64,000 nt of DNA from Pycnococcus provasolii (taxonomy: Eukaryota; Chlorophyta; Pseudoscourfieldiophyceae; Pseudoscourfieldiales). The DNA lies in contig CP150577.1 of NCBI GenBank assembly GCA_049487715.1, forward strand, positions 248,001 through 312,000, in the 5' to 3' direction. Below the pieces are notes generated by a model. It saw only the letters and a program-made list of their open reading frames with translations. It was not told the origin of the DNA and searched no databases. Below, piece by piece: positions 9,645 to 19,303 of the stretch (position 1 is its first letter; each line of letters opens with the position of its first letter). The position numbers and the translations under genes are program-made.

Positions 9645-9910
9645 CGATCACCGAAAAAACAGCACAAAAGCCTCAAAATGATCCGATCTGGAGACCGCCT
9701 AAGTTGTAAGAACACTCTCTTCTTTTCTTTTCTACTTATTTGTTTCAGGTACACCGCCATTGTTCCCTTCAGGTTCGCTCGTTTCATCGCGAATCTCCAT
9801 AAATCCCATCACTTTGTAGTATTTCTACGACGATTTAGCTGTGAGTAACCACTTGTCAAGCCATCAAGGTGGTTGGAATCCGTCATAAGCCCTATGGATA
9901 GATATTTGAA
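9645..9910 (+). promoter_or_regulatory. Upstream region of the 9911 gene with LTR-derived intron-like segment
   Basis: At 9696-9746 the DNA repeats the LTR 3' terminal motif (aagttgtaagaaca ... ctacttatttgtttcag). It contains a GTAAGA donor, a CTACTTAT branch-like box and a TTTCAG acceptor about 45 nt later. It could act as a 5' UTR intron for the glycosyltransferase gene. Intron use is inferred from motif order only. Confidence 0.3.
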
Positions 9911-11032
9911 ATGGCAAACGGGATCAGACTTGTTACGCTTATACTGACACTAAAACTTCTTCTCTTAGCTGTGGTTATTCCGGCCGCAAAATGCTTTAAA
10001 AATAATGCTTGTCCAGGTGCCTGCAAAGAACCAGAACTATGCAGAACAATGCTAAAACTGACCAATACAACACAGACAACACCGAACGCTGTCCTTGCAA
10101 ATTACGTGTGGTTAAGTTCAAGAAAAAAGAAAGAAATCGCCAGGGCAAACAGCACAGTCCGCTTATTTTGTCACCATGTTGAGTCCGCGTTACGCAACTC
10201 TGGATTAGAACATCGGTTGGTCGGGTGGAACTCGAAAATTGCGTTCAGAGGTTACAAGGAAAAGGTTTTAGAAGCATACCACCTTGCCAAAACTCTTCAC
10301 CCTGATACGGTCCTCATACTTGTTGACGCATTTGACGTTCTAATTCAAAGCCCACTTGTTGTCGATCATATCGCTCACGTATTGCGCACGAAATATCCGC
10401 GACGGGTTCTTTTTGCTGGAGAAGGCAAGTGTTATCCATTGCATCGCAAGCGCTACGCTCGGGGGATAGCTTGTCGAGACTATCCAAAGTCTCCCTTAGG
10501 TGAATACTCGCGATACCTGAATGGCGGTAGCTGGGTCGGGTTTGCAAGGGACGTTGCAGACGTGAAAAAGCTTTTCCTGGATCAGATCTCGAGTTGGAAC
10601 GAAAGTATATACCGACCCGCTGACTTTCGTCGTGTCGTTTCTAAGCTCCCTCCAATTATTGACGCAGCAGGACAGGACCAGTATGGGATGGCTGTAATGT
10701 ATGTTTATGCTCGAGATCAACGCGTTGCCGTTGATGTATCTTCCGATGTCTTCGTATGCGATAGCGGTTTCATCGATACGCGATTTCGCGGCAAATGGAA
10801 GCGACTTGTGTTTGACGACGACAAACATGCCTTTCGCGACACGCTCACGAATCGTTATCCACCAATAGTACACTATAATGCTGGGAAAAAGAAATTTGCT
10901 GACGCTGCCTTGCGCATGCCTTGGAATAGGCAACGCGAGTGCTTTTCTGATGTTGGTGAGCGATTGCTTAACATGAGTTCAAGCGATCAACCGACTGTAT
11001 CGAGTATTGCATTCCATCAAATTTGTTCATGA
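9911..11032 (+). CDS. PLOD-type (procollagen) glucosyl/galactosyltransferase
   Basis: Single-exon 373-residue secreted enzyme. A signal peptide (LVTLILTLKLLLLAVVIPAA, to about residue 27) precedes a Cys-containing segment. The catalytic part resembles the glycosyltransferase domain of lysyl hydroxylase/procollagen glucosyltransferases: VLILVDAFDVLI holds the Mn-binding DxxD (D139, D142), and RVLFAGEGKCYP, RYLNGGSWVGFA, DQYG and VHYNAGKKK follow in the family order. There is no hydroxylase domain. It should use a UDP-sugar in the ER lumen; the acceptor is unknown. ATG 9911 directly precedes the signal peptide. Fold and family are well supported, sugar specificity is not. Confidence 0.82.
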   Translation: MANGIRLVTLILTLKLLLLAVVIPAAKCFKNNACPGACKEPELCRTMLKLTNTTQTTPNAVLANYVWLSSRKKKEIARANSTVRLFCHHVESALRNSGLEHRLVGWNSKIAFRGYKEKVLEAYHLAKTLHPDTVLILVDAFDVLIQSPLVVDHIAHVLRTKYPRRVLFAGEGKCYPLHRKRYARGIACRDYPKSPLGEYSRYLNGGSWVGFARDVADVKKLFLDQISSWNESIYRPADFRRVVSKLPPIIDAAGQDQYGMAVMYVYARDQRVAVDVSSDVFVCDSGFIDTRFRGKWKRLVFDDDKHAFRDTLTNRYPPIVHYNAGKKKFADAALRMPWNRQRECFSDVGERLLNMSSSDQPTVSSIAFHQICS

Positions 11033-12236
11033 AAGCGAGAATTACATATCGAAATAACGATTACATCTTGGACTTGACTTTTCTTATTCAATGGCATTTC
11101 TGTTTGATATTTTTAATCACCGCTGTTAATTTTGTTCTAGCATCACTCTTTCACCTAATAACATGAACACGCCCTCGTTGTATGAAAGTATGAACAAACT
11201 CGCCGTACATTTTTTGTCAAATTGTGCGGCTAGGGCCAGGGCTGGGGGTCCCTTGAGAATGGTCGGTGGCTTCGGTAGACAACTAGAGCGGGGTCCCAAC
11301 AGGAAATTGAGGAGTTGGGGAGGAGATTCGGGACCTCGGTGGGAAGTTGGGCAGGGAAGGGAGGGACTTTGCCCTCGTCAGAGGGGAAAGTTGGGCATTT
11401 CGCCCATTTCGACATCTCGCCGTGTCGTCGACTGCCATGGCGGGTACGTCTAGAAAATCAGGCGAGGCCTCGCCGAGGCCTCGGCGAGGGGTCCGGGGTT
11501 TTTTTGACATGATTTGTCCGGTCAACTGTTGGCCGTCGTACGTCCGCAACCCTAAATATACCCCCCCCTAAACCCCAGTTGTTCTTATAAGGTATAATCT
11601 CGACAGAGTGACCCTTCAAAACATGAGAATCACCCTAACGTCACGTAGTCCGCATCCCTGAACCTTGCGTAGAGCCACTTCCAAGAAATGCTTGGCACGA
11701 GAGAATGGCGGATTAAGAAACACCCAATCACAAGAGCATTTCCGCCCCGTGAAACCCTAACCCATATGCCCCTCCTCCCTAGAATGACGGGGCAGTCCGA
11801 ACGGATTAGGGTATGAGAAAAATCCGCTAACCCTATGTTTCCATATTGAGACTCAACGGGGATGGTATGGAGTGACCAGCCCACGGATTAATATGCCCTT
11901 GTTCGCGCGTCTTTTCAAACCCTCGCGCCTGCTTCGCGCGCTTCCGGGGCGCGTAGCCTTGCTCGCCCCCTTCTTTTGACCCAGTAATCTTTCATTCTTA
12001 GTACTACTTTTGCTATATCTCTCCTATAGTACCCCTGAATATTTTAGAGTCCTTTGCAAGTGAGAAATGTACTAATACTTACATAGCAAACTTAGCGTCT
12101 TTTCTCGAGTTGTCGGATCGGTTTGCCGGCATATCATATCGTCAACAAGCGGTGGGAAAGTACAATACTCATGATGATATGCACCCACACGTCTCGGATG
12201 GTTGAATGGTATCACCGTCCAACCACTTTCTCGAGA
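11033..12236. other. No gene seen; dispersed repeats
   Basis: Frames here are short and overlapping. At 11588-11606 there is a minus-strand stub of the TGTCGAG LTR (ggtataatctcgaca). At 11885-12010 lies a member of a dispersed family (cgcgcg-rich, then agtaatctttcattct), related to copies at 14090-14180, 46260-46420 and 62395-62560 and, inverted, 37385-37470 and 47760-47890. The GC-rich 11230-11520 part contains a cctcgccgaggcctcggcga palindrome. Confidence 0.4.
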
Positions 12237-13108
12237 CTAGTCAATAGTCAAGGAGTTTAAAGCGATGTACTGGAGTTGCTTGAGACAACCATGAAGAGGA
12301 TGGTCTAGCTCGAGGGTGTCTATGTCTCGGTAAAACTTTTTCGCTCCTCGTATTTTCTGGATTGCCCCAACTAAAAGCCTGAAGTCTTTTTTAAAGCTTT
12401 GTTCCGAGTGGTGTTGACAAACGTGAATACCAACGTTGAAGTAGACTGATCTATTCGTTGCCTGAATCGCCGCCAACCTCGTGAGGATTTCGTCATATTC
12501 AGGGAAAAAGGTTTTGGAAATTCCCATGTAAGTGACCAGTCTTACCATACCTTGCCCCATGGCATCGCCAGAAGTTATTATCGTAGAGCGGATGTTCCAC
12601 CCCAGGCTCTTGTCACAGGATTCTGCGTGCAACGACTTGTTCATCCAGCTCACGAGATGCGTCGGCGCTTTACAACCATATCCCCTCCACGTGTTCACCA
12701 TAATACTTTCATATGGTTGGCTACATCCTTCTTTGCCAGAGAGAAGTACTTCCGCGTCTGCGATATTTTGTTCGCAACCACCACGCAAAGTCAGAACAGC
12801 GTAATTATATGCCTCTCGTGTTACCGAGTCTCCAATGAAAATAAAATGCTCACTTATATGTCGCTTAGAAAGCAACAACAGAAATGAGTTCCAGGACGCA
12901 ACACAAGGGACTGAGCGCAAGTTTGTATATTTTCCTTTCGCACTCCTTTTTTTTTAACCTTATTTCTCGTTCCTTTGTGTCCACCCGAGGATTGTTTTGG
13001 ACGTTTCCGGCTAGTTTTTGTAAGAACAGGTCGCAACATTGATAAGAATGTTATGCCCAAGAACAATAGAGCGCGTTCGAGTGCCTGCGCTGGTTTCAAT
13101 AATCCCAT
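12237..13108 (-). pseudogene. SGNH/PC-esterase-like glycan O-acyl enzyme, frameshifted in a T/A run
   Basis: The main frame (12920-12237) begins the catalytic domain with HFIFIGDSVTREAYN, the GDS nucleophile block of plant TBL/PC-esterase-like sugar O-acyltransferases. It continues for about 200 residues; a DxxH pair may be DIDTLELDH near the end. Upstream, another frame starting at ATG 13108 encodes MGLLKPAQALERALLFLGI, a good signal anchor, then a basic stem. The two frames join if the run of nine A (plus strand T, 12947-12955) had ten. The lesion is thus a one-base slip in a homopolymer, either a real mutation or a sequencing error. If intact, a Golgi type II protein of about 290 residues acetylating glycans. 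Confidence 0.65.
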
Positions 13109-13371
13109 GTCAAACAACACCTGCGTGTCATATACTTTTTTAAAAAGAGGCGGTAAAACTAAAAATGGGTGTCCGCCCCACCGAAAGTCGTAGGTAGAAT
13201 AAAAACTATTTCAATGCGTGTTTAGGTCGAAGTGAGTGCTCTCGACCTAAACTCCCGCTATATTGCTAAAATTAAAATGTTTGCTTGTTACCGCCTCTCT
13301 TTTTCACGAGTAAAATAAAAACTAAAAATTCAGAAGGGTGCCTCTTTGGTTCTGCCCCCGACCCTTATTAA

Positions 13372-13575
13372 TCGCATCATCCACGGGGACACAGGACTTT
13401 GTTGTCCACGGAGGGCTGATCCGCTGATTATCTGCCCGGTATCTGACGCGGTTTCGTGTTGGTCTGACGAAGTTCACCTCCCTCGAGGTGGCTTCGTCCA
13501 ACACGTCTTCGTTCCCTGCTTTTTGCAGTAGCCCCTGGTCTTCATGACCAGCTTATTATTATATTCTCAACTTTG
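13372..13575. repeat. Dispersed repeat with internal hairpin (copy 1)
   Basis: It matches 31228-31410 over most of its length (atccacggggacacaggact, then tttcgtgttggt, then ccctggtcttc). At 13455-13505 the DNA can fold: cgtgttgg...gacgaag pairs with cttcgtccaacacg, around an inner cacctc...gaggtg stem. Function unknown; possibly a MITE. Confidence 0.5.
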
Positions 13576-14481
13576 CGGATTTATCACTTCTGGTAAATCA
13601 ATTTCGCAGTCGCGACATCGTGGTTCATATCGTTTGCGAGTAATTTTTTTGTCATCGTTATTAAATTTATCTTCGTTCCCATATACATACGAAATCTTTA
13701 AAATAAATAAAATAAATTAGACGTCTAACGCCTACCTGGACGCGGGTTGCATTACGAGCTAACCGTGAAATACCTCGATCGCCCGCTCGGCTTCCTGCCC
13801 GACAAACTTTCTCTGCGCGACGCACTAACGCGCGGGCGCGACGTCGTTCGCGCTTACTTTCATCAGTGGAAGCTCGGCGAGCTTCAGTAAGGGGGGGGAA
13901 GTATGACCGTTGGTCATTGGTTGCGAACCCCCATCTTTGGTTTCTAACCCCTAAATCATTCGAATAACCTTCTAAACCGACTTTCAAGACGTTTATCACG
14001 TCTTGACTTGCCGCCACCACCATGGCATCACATCAAGACGTTTCAAGACGTTTTCTGACGCGCTCTACTAGCTTATGACGCGCTCTACTGGCGGCTCGCT
14101 GGCGGCTCGCTGGCGGCGCGCTCTACTTTTTGACCTTAGTAACAATCATTCTTACTTTCCTAAAAACTACCCAATAAGGAGATGAAGTAGTTTTTTTGTA
14201 AACACCCAACCCGCCCTCCCGGTGGTCGCCTCCTTGTGAGGTGCCCGAAAGGGCTTCGGCTCGGCTCTCCGGATGCCAGCCGTTGACTGCGGAGGCGGGA
14301 ATTTGAGGTTCTGGCAATCACATCAGCGTTTAGGCAATCCCTATCCTTGGGGGCTACTCAAATCTTGTCGAAAAAGGGAATTCCGAAAATTTCTGAAACG
14401 GAGATGGTAAAGCAGTAACCTTCAGTTCGCTAGTAGCGGAATCTGCTATTGCCACTACACTCAATTTTCTTGGCATGTGAC
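13576..14481. other. Repeats upstream of the GT8-FkbM gene
   Basis: It holds a copy of a dispersed repeat whose edge reads tatgaccgttggtcat (13901-13916; also 62357-62372), three tandem-like copies of tcaagacgttt (13985-14055), a CGCGCTCT-rich piece, and at 14200-14360 the reverse complement of 34877-35040. No convincing gene. The last 120 bases are the likely promoter of the 14482 gene. Confidence 0.4.
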
Positions 14482-16419
14482 ATGCGCATTGTCGTTAGTG
14501 CCGCGTTGATATTTGGAATCCTTAGCACACCTTCGCATTATCTTTACCAACTTAGCATCCCCCCTCTACGCGTTATAAGCGAACGTATTGAACCTTTGAA
14601 TGCGTACTCAACTACAGCTACTGCTGCTTCTCAAGTGAAAACTTCAATGGCTTTGGACATCTCGAGTGTGCGAAGAAGTGCGGGGGAAAAAACCGCGAAA
14701 AGTGCGAATAACATAAAAGGTTTGAACAGAAAGCCGCGGGCGTGGGTTACAATTGTCTCGTCTAGCTCCTATATGGAAGGAGTGTACGCTTTGTATGGCT
14801 CGATAAGTCGATTCGGCGCAAACAAAGATACTGACTTTGTTGTGGTTACTACCTGTGGAGTAAACTTAGAAGGTTACAATTTGAACGAGCAAAAGGTCAA
14901 AGTATCAAAATATTGCGGCGACACTTGGAATAGGCAAACTCCTGATAGCCCTATTTTAAGGCGATTGTCCAAACTGTTGGTCTTCAAACTGTTGAACGAA
15001 TACCAGAGGATCATGTACGTGGATACAGACATTCACTTCCTTAGAAATCCGTCAGCTCTTTTTACAAGGCGGATAACTTCGTTTGGTGCGGTGCCGGGTC
15101 AAGCTCCTGATAAATTTAATAGCGGCTTGTTCGTAGTAGAAGCCAACGGTTTTTCCTGGAATGATCTCAACTCAAGGGTTGAAGACATGCTTTCTTGCAC
15201 GGGAATATCCTGTGCGCCGTATGTTGACAGAATGTCTAAATCGGCAGATGACCAAGGCTTTTTAAATGCATACTACAAAAATCGCTGGGAAAAGCTTTCC
15301 GAAGCTTATAATACAAAGCTGATGTTTTATCTTACGGGAAAGCGTTGGAGTCTTGTGTCAAAACCGAAAACGCTTAATCGGAATGAGGTGATTGGGTTAC
15401 ACTTTATCGGTCCTAGCAAGCCGTGGAATGTTGAGACGTGGTATCCTTGCGGGAACACGAAAAAGTTTTGCCCGTGCACATTAGCCACCGAGAACGGGTT
15501 TCGTTCTGTGTTACAACAATGGCATGAGGATTACCAGAAAGGTAAACAAGAGTTGTTGCAGTCCACCGGTACAAAGAAAGCTAATGAACATTTGTGGTCA
15601 AACGACACGCGAACACAACTTGCAAAAGAGAAGCACCAAAGAGCAAAACGCGATATATGCAGAAGGAAGAATGAAAAGAATGCAAATAGTTCGTCTGGGA
15701 GACGAAAGCGACGCACTTCTATGCCCAAAAATCGAATGTGCGCAGAAACATTTCAGAAGACCCTTTCAAATCTTTTGGCCGAGGAAAACTTCTTTGTGGT
15801 ACAAATTGGTGCAAATGATGGCGTATCTCAAGGCGACGTTGTCTTTCCGATCGCAAAATATGAGAACGTAAAGGGCGTGTTGATGGAACCTCAACCAAAC
15901 GTCTACGAAAGGCTGAGACACAATTACAAATTCGCTGAGGAAAGAATCTCCGTTGTCAACGCCGCATTAGGTCATAAATCGTCAGCTACTGATATGTTCG
16001 TGCCACACGACATGGAAGACGGTAAGTGTGTACCAACTGGCACAGTTTCCGGACTCGCAACTATGTCCGAGCAACACGCATTTATTGCACAACGAAGAAG
16101 GATGCAGCAAATTAGAGCGGGCAAAAGGTGGTGTCCAATCACATTCAACAGGACCTCCATTCGCGTGAGAACATTCGACGATTTGAGTGAATCTAATAAA
16201 ATTCCAAAAGGATACTCTCTTCTTCAAGTCGATGTTGAGGGACTTGATGATAGGGTCATTTACATGACGAGAGCTAATGAGTTCCGGCCGATGCTCATAC
16301 GCTGGGAGCACAAGTTTCTCTCGAAAGCGAATATGCAAAAGCTAAGCGATTATCTCACGAAAGAAGGGTATATGACACCGAGGCTTGAAAAGTCCGATGC
16401 ATGGACATGTTTGATATGA
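14482..16419 (+). CDS. GT8 glycosyltransferase fused to FkbM methyltransferase
   Basis: Single-exon protein of 645 residues from ATG 14482. A signal anchor (MRIVVSAALIFGILS) is followed by a GT8/glycogenin-like domain (about 88-330): AWVTIVSSSSYMEGVYALYG, YQRIMYVDTDIHF with the metal-binding D181-T-D183, FNSGLFVVE, DDQGFLNAYY and GLHFIGPSKPW. A basic linker (about 355-420) leads to an FkbM domain (about 430-645): FFVVQIGANDGVSQGD (SAM loop), GVLMEPQPNVYERL (acidic ribose contact), YSLLQVDVEGLDD and RWEHKFLS. One polypeptide could add a sugar and O-methylate it. The region upstream of the ATG stays open but lacks another Met. Acceptor unknown. Confidence 0.85.
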   Translation: MRIVVSAALIFGILSTPSHYLYQLSIPPLRVISERIEPLNAYSTTATAASQVKTSMALDISSVRRSAGEKTAKSANNIKGLNRKPRAWVTIVSSSSYMEGVYALYGSISRFGANKDTDFVVVTTCGVNLEGYNLNEQKVKVSKYCGDTWNRQTPDSPILRRLSKLLVFKLLNEYQRIMYVDTDIHFLRNPSALFTRRITSFGAVPGQAPDKFNSGLFVVEANGFSWNDLNSRVEDMLSCTGISCAPYVDRMSKSADDQGFLNAYYKNRWEKLSEAYNTKLMFYLTGKRWSLVSKPKTLNRNEVIGLHFIGPSKPWNVETWYPCGNTKKFCPCTLATENGFRSVLQQWHEDYQKGKQELLQSTGTKKANEHLWSNDTRTQLAKEKHQRAKRDICRRKNEKNANSSSGRRKRRTSMPKNRMCAETFQKTLSNLLAEENFFVVQIGANDGVSQGDVVFPIAKYENVKGVLMEPQPNVYERLRHNYKFAEERISVVNAALGHKSSATDMFVPHDMEDGKCVPTGTVSGLATMSEQHAFIAQRRRMQQIRAGKRWCPITFNRTSIRVRTFDDLSESNKIPKGYSLLQVDVEGLDDRVIYMTRANEFRPMLIRWEHKFLSKANMQKLSDYLTKEGYMTPRLEKSDAWTCLI

Positions 16420-16515
16420 GATGAGTAGAGATGTTTCAGGCTCAAGCTTATGTTACACTTCCTTAACAGACCTCCGTCCTTTACGCGACACCGTCCCCGT
16501 AGGATTAGTTAGTTC

Positions 16516-16839
16516 TCACAACAGTATTGCAACATTCAGGTCATAAGGAATGTAGACGATGTCGGTCAATAGAAGAGAAAGGTCTGTATCATATGTCGTG
16601 TAGCACTCTGCTCCGGTCCATGATGACGATGTTCTGTTTTTATTTAGTGCATGCTGCGTCCCCACGTGCGATTCCCCTTCTGCGTGTGTGTGAAGAAGTT
16701 TGTCAGTTGCTACCTTAGTATAGCCCATATTACCCGCATTTGATACTGATGCAACACCAGGGGTGAATCCCCGCTCCAGTGGAGGGGTATATCCACCAAT
16801 TCGTTGATTGTACTCGCCACATTTCGCATCTTCCTTCAC
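16516..16839 (-). other. Unrecognised ORF repeated at the window end
   Basis: A frame of about 107 codons with no known domain. Its core (around 16650-16720) is repeated, nearly base for base, in the last 67 bases of the window (63933-63999) on the opposite strand. It is therefore part of a dispersed repeat rather than a single-copy gene. The upstream end overlaps a stretch of inverted repeat. Confidence 0.25.
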
Positions 16840-16889
16840 AACATGCGCGAAAAAAGGTTGCAGCGTTTGAAGACGATGTGGTCACGTCT

Positions 16890-16938
16890 TCTACGATCAC
16901 AATCTCCATTTGAGAACGCAGGCGATTGTGATCGTAGA
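16890..16938. repeat. Perfect 15-bp hairpin
   Basis: tctacgatcacaatc (16890-16904) is followed 19 bases later by its exact reverse complement gattgtgatcgtaga (16924-16938). No T-run follows, so a bacterial-type terminator does not apply. It may be the centre or end of a repeat, or an RNA stem. Confidence 0.6.
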
Positions 16939-17086
16939 GGACGCGAGAGATACGATCAATGTGCAAATTAACAAGGAGGCAATCAAGGAGGTGAGCATGA
17001 AATAACGCTCGGAGTGCGTACAGTCAGGACCACTTCAGGCGCACGTGACCGCATCTCCACGCATTCCTCCTACAGAAACCATCGAG

Positions 17087-17197
17087 ATGTGCCTGGAGTG
17101 TGGACGCGCTTTGGACGACCGGCACGGTCCGGTGTATTCTTGCCTCCGCAAGCACGCGTCGCGCGTGCATTTGCAAAGGCATGCTATGTCCCTGTGA
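17087..17197 (+). other. Tiny Cys/His-rich reading frame
   Basis: A 36-codon frame, MCLECGRALDDRHGPVYSCL, then a tail with three histidines and TGA. The CxxC followed by another Cys and HxxxxxH spacing looks like one zinc-binding knuckle. It may be an exon or relic of a transposon-encoded zinc-finger protein. The flanks are repeats. Weak. Confidence 0.2.
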
Positions 17198-17418
17198 AGG
17201 AGTGGCGGCTCCCTGACGTTGGATTTGCCTGTGGGAAAAGATATTGGGTTGGATTTGGATGAGATTTGATTGAAGGCCTGGGTACGCGAGGAGGAGTGTT
17301 GGGGGATAGCAGTACCGGTTCGTCCCTCGAATCGTGAACCCATACGATAGGCCAAAGTTCATGAATTTTTTATTTTTTATTTTGTTTTTGGAAAATTCTC
17401 GAAAATTTAAATAATCTT

Positions 17419-17691
17419 ATGTACGCCTGCGTTTTTGTGGCCAATCGCCTCCCTCGTGAACTTGTTTCCTCACGCCAATTCAACTTACACCACATTCCAG
17501 GTATCAACAACCCAGCTGATCTGCTTACCAAGCCACTGTCGCGCACGCAGCTTCGTCACCTCTTCCGCATTCTTCGCCGACTTGCGTGGGGTGGTGACCC
17601 GGATTCGTCAAACACGCCTCACGGCTCGAAGCCGAAGCAACTGAAACGGGCTCCGCACGATTCTGCCTCTGCTAAACTCACCGTCAGCTAA
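17419..17691 (+). pseudogene. Copia RNase H tail
   Basis: The frame reads LPRELVSSRQFNLHHIPG, NNPADLLTKPLSRTQLRHLF and LAWGGDP, the C-terminus of a copia RNase H domain, then a polar tail and TAA. It is closely related to the minus-strand fragment at 20459-20860. Everything upstream of the domain is missing. Confidence 0.75.
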
Positions 17692-18476
17692 ACGCATCAA
17701 ACAACAATCCAGCTAGATTGCAGCTTGACGTTTTCTTTCCTTCCTCACTACTGAGGTGGTTTTCTTTTCACGTCCTTTTGACGCCTTTTTGCGCTGTTCC
17801 CACGACGCGTGGGTGGTGTGTGGGGATAACCCCTAATACGCTCCCCTGGGAACAGATAACCCCTAGAGGGGAACAGGATAAGGCCTTTATATATTTTTCC
17901 TATCCTGTAACCATTCTCTACTTATCCTTACCTTCCCTTAAGCCTGGCGGCCTTAAGGTGAAGTGAGTTGGGCTACTGCGCAGCCCGCCACAAGGGGGCC
18001 CTCTACCGTTTACCCCGACTAAACCTTCGGTAGAATCGTACATAAAATAAAAACTAAAAATTCAGAAGGGCGCCTCTTTGATTCTGTCCCCGATCCTTAA
18101 GTTGTAAGACCACTCTTTTCTTCCACCACTCTTAGACCACTCTTTATACTTATTCTCTTCAACTCGCGCGCTCGTCACTCCAAACCCTGCTCCGCTCTAT
18201 TCTAGAACACTCTTTTCTTTTCTACTTATTCTCTTCAATAGATGTGCTTGTTTTTCTGCTAGTTGACGGGGTTGCAATTAGACGAAATAGCACATCGTTT
18301 CTGCCAGTACACTCTAATATCTAAATATAGCAGCATCAACGAATTGCTCGCGTCACCTCCGTCGTCTCCGCAACCACCAGGTGCGAAAGCGGAAGCGAAA
18401 GCGTGCATAGGCGGTTGCCAGAGTCATCGACGACGAGGATTGGAGTGAGGGTTCGGGCGGTGCGCCAGGGTGTAGT
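17692..18476. other. LTR debris and promoter region
   Basis: It contains a minus-strand stub of the TGTACGATTC LTR (18000-18045) and two copies of the intron-like LTR tail (aagttgtaagaccactcttt, then acttattctcttca; 18098-18168 and 18205-18238). The phrase tctgccagtacactctaat at 18301-18319 resembles tctgccagtacactctatta upstream of both palindrome glycosyltransferases. No gene seen. Confidence 0.35.
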
Positions 18477-19303
18477 ATGCGCGTGCTCGTGTTAGGTGCG
18501 TCCGGCTTCATAGGACAGCATGTGTCTTCCCACCTCGTTTCAGGTGGCCACGACGTGGTGCCCCTCAAGGGTGCGAAGTCTCTCGACCTGTGCGACGCCA
18601 GTGCCGTGTCCGCCTTCTTTGCGGTCAACGGACCCTTTGACTGCGTCGTGCATAGCTGCGTGCAGGGGGGACGACGCACAAAGGAGGAGGATGCTGGGAT
18701 ATTCTGGAACAATGTTCGCATGCTCGACAGTGTGCTACAGTGCAGCGACAGCTTCAAATCTATCGTACATTTTCGAGTGGAGCGGGCGAGTGCGCGCGGC
18801 ACACGCCGTACGGCCTGTCGAAGCGTGTGAATGACGTGCTCCTACGTGAATACGACTCTGCGTATAACTTCCGGGTCTTTGGATGTTTTGGGGCTGGCGA
18901 GGCGGACGATCGGTTTATCACACGAGGTGTGAGCTGCCTGCGAACCAGCGAAGAGCTCGTCGTGCACCAAGATCGCTATTTCGACTTTGTATACGTGGAG
19001 GACCTGTGCAAGCTCGTCGCTGCTGTGGTGGACGGACGCGACGACATCCCGCGCCAGCTCGATGCAGTGTACCGCACGAAGGTGAGGCTGACGGATATAG
19101 CGAGCATCATCGGATGTGCGTACCGTTTGGGCGATGCCTCCTCCTTGGGCGCTGAGTACGTCGGACGGGGCAACGGCTGTCTTGAAGACTACTTTGCAAA
19201 CCTCGTCGGCCTTGAGGAGGGTATCACGAGGATGCATCACGAAGAGCAGACGGCCCCCCGCAACGCCGGCACGACCATCCACGGTGGCAAGAGTCTTGTT
19301 TAG
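18477..19303 (+). pseudogene. NAD-dependent nucleotide-sugar epimerase/dehydratase, -1 frameshift
   Basis: Frame 1 starts at ATG 18477 with MRVLVLGASGFIGQHVSSHL, the Rossmann GxxGxxG of extended SDR enzymes (as in GDP-fucose synthase or UDP-sugar epimerases), and runs to SIVHF. Frame 2 then supplies SSGAGE...PYGLSKRVNDVLLREYD, which holds the active-site YxxxK. It continues through NFRVFGCFGAGEADD and YFDFVYVEDLC to a TAG at 19303. The frames join if the T-run at 18770-18773 had one more T. Total length would be about 275 residues, short but normal for the family. The single-base break suggests a recent loss or a sequence error. The exact nucleotide sugar cannot be told. Confidence 0.7.

Noticed and set aside
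16890-16938. Rho-independent terminator
   Set aside because: No T-run after the stem and the organism is eukaryotic.
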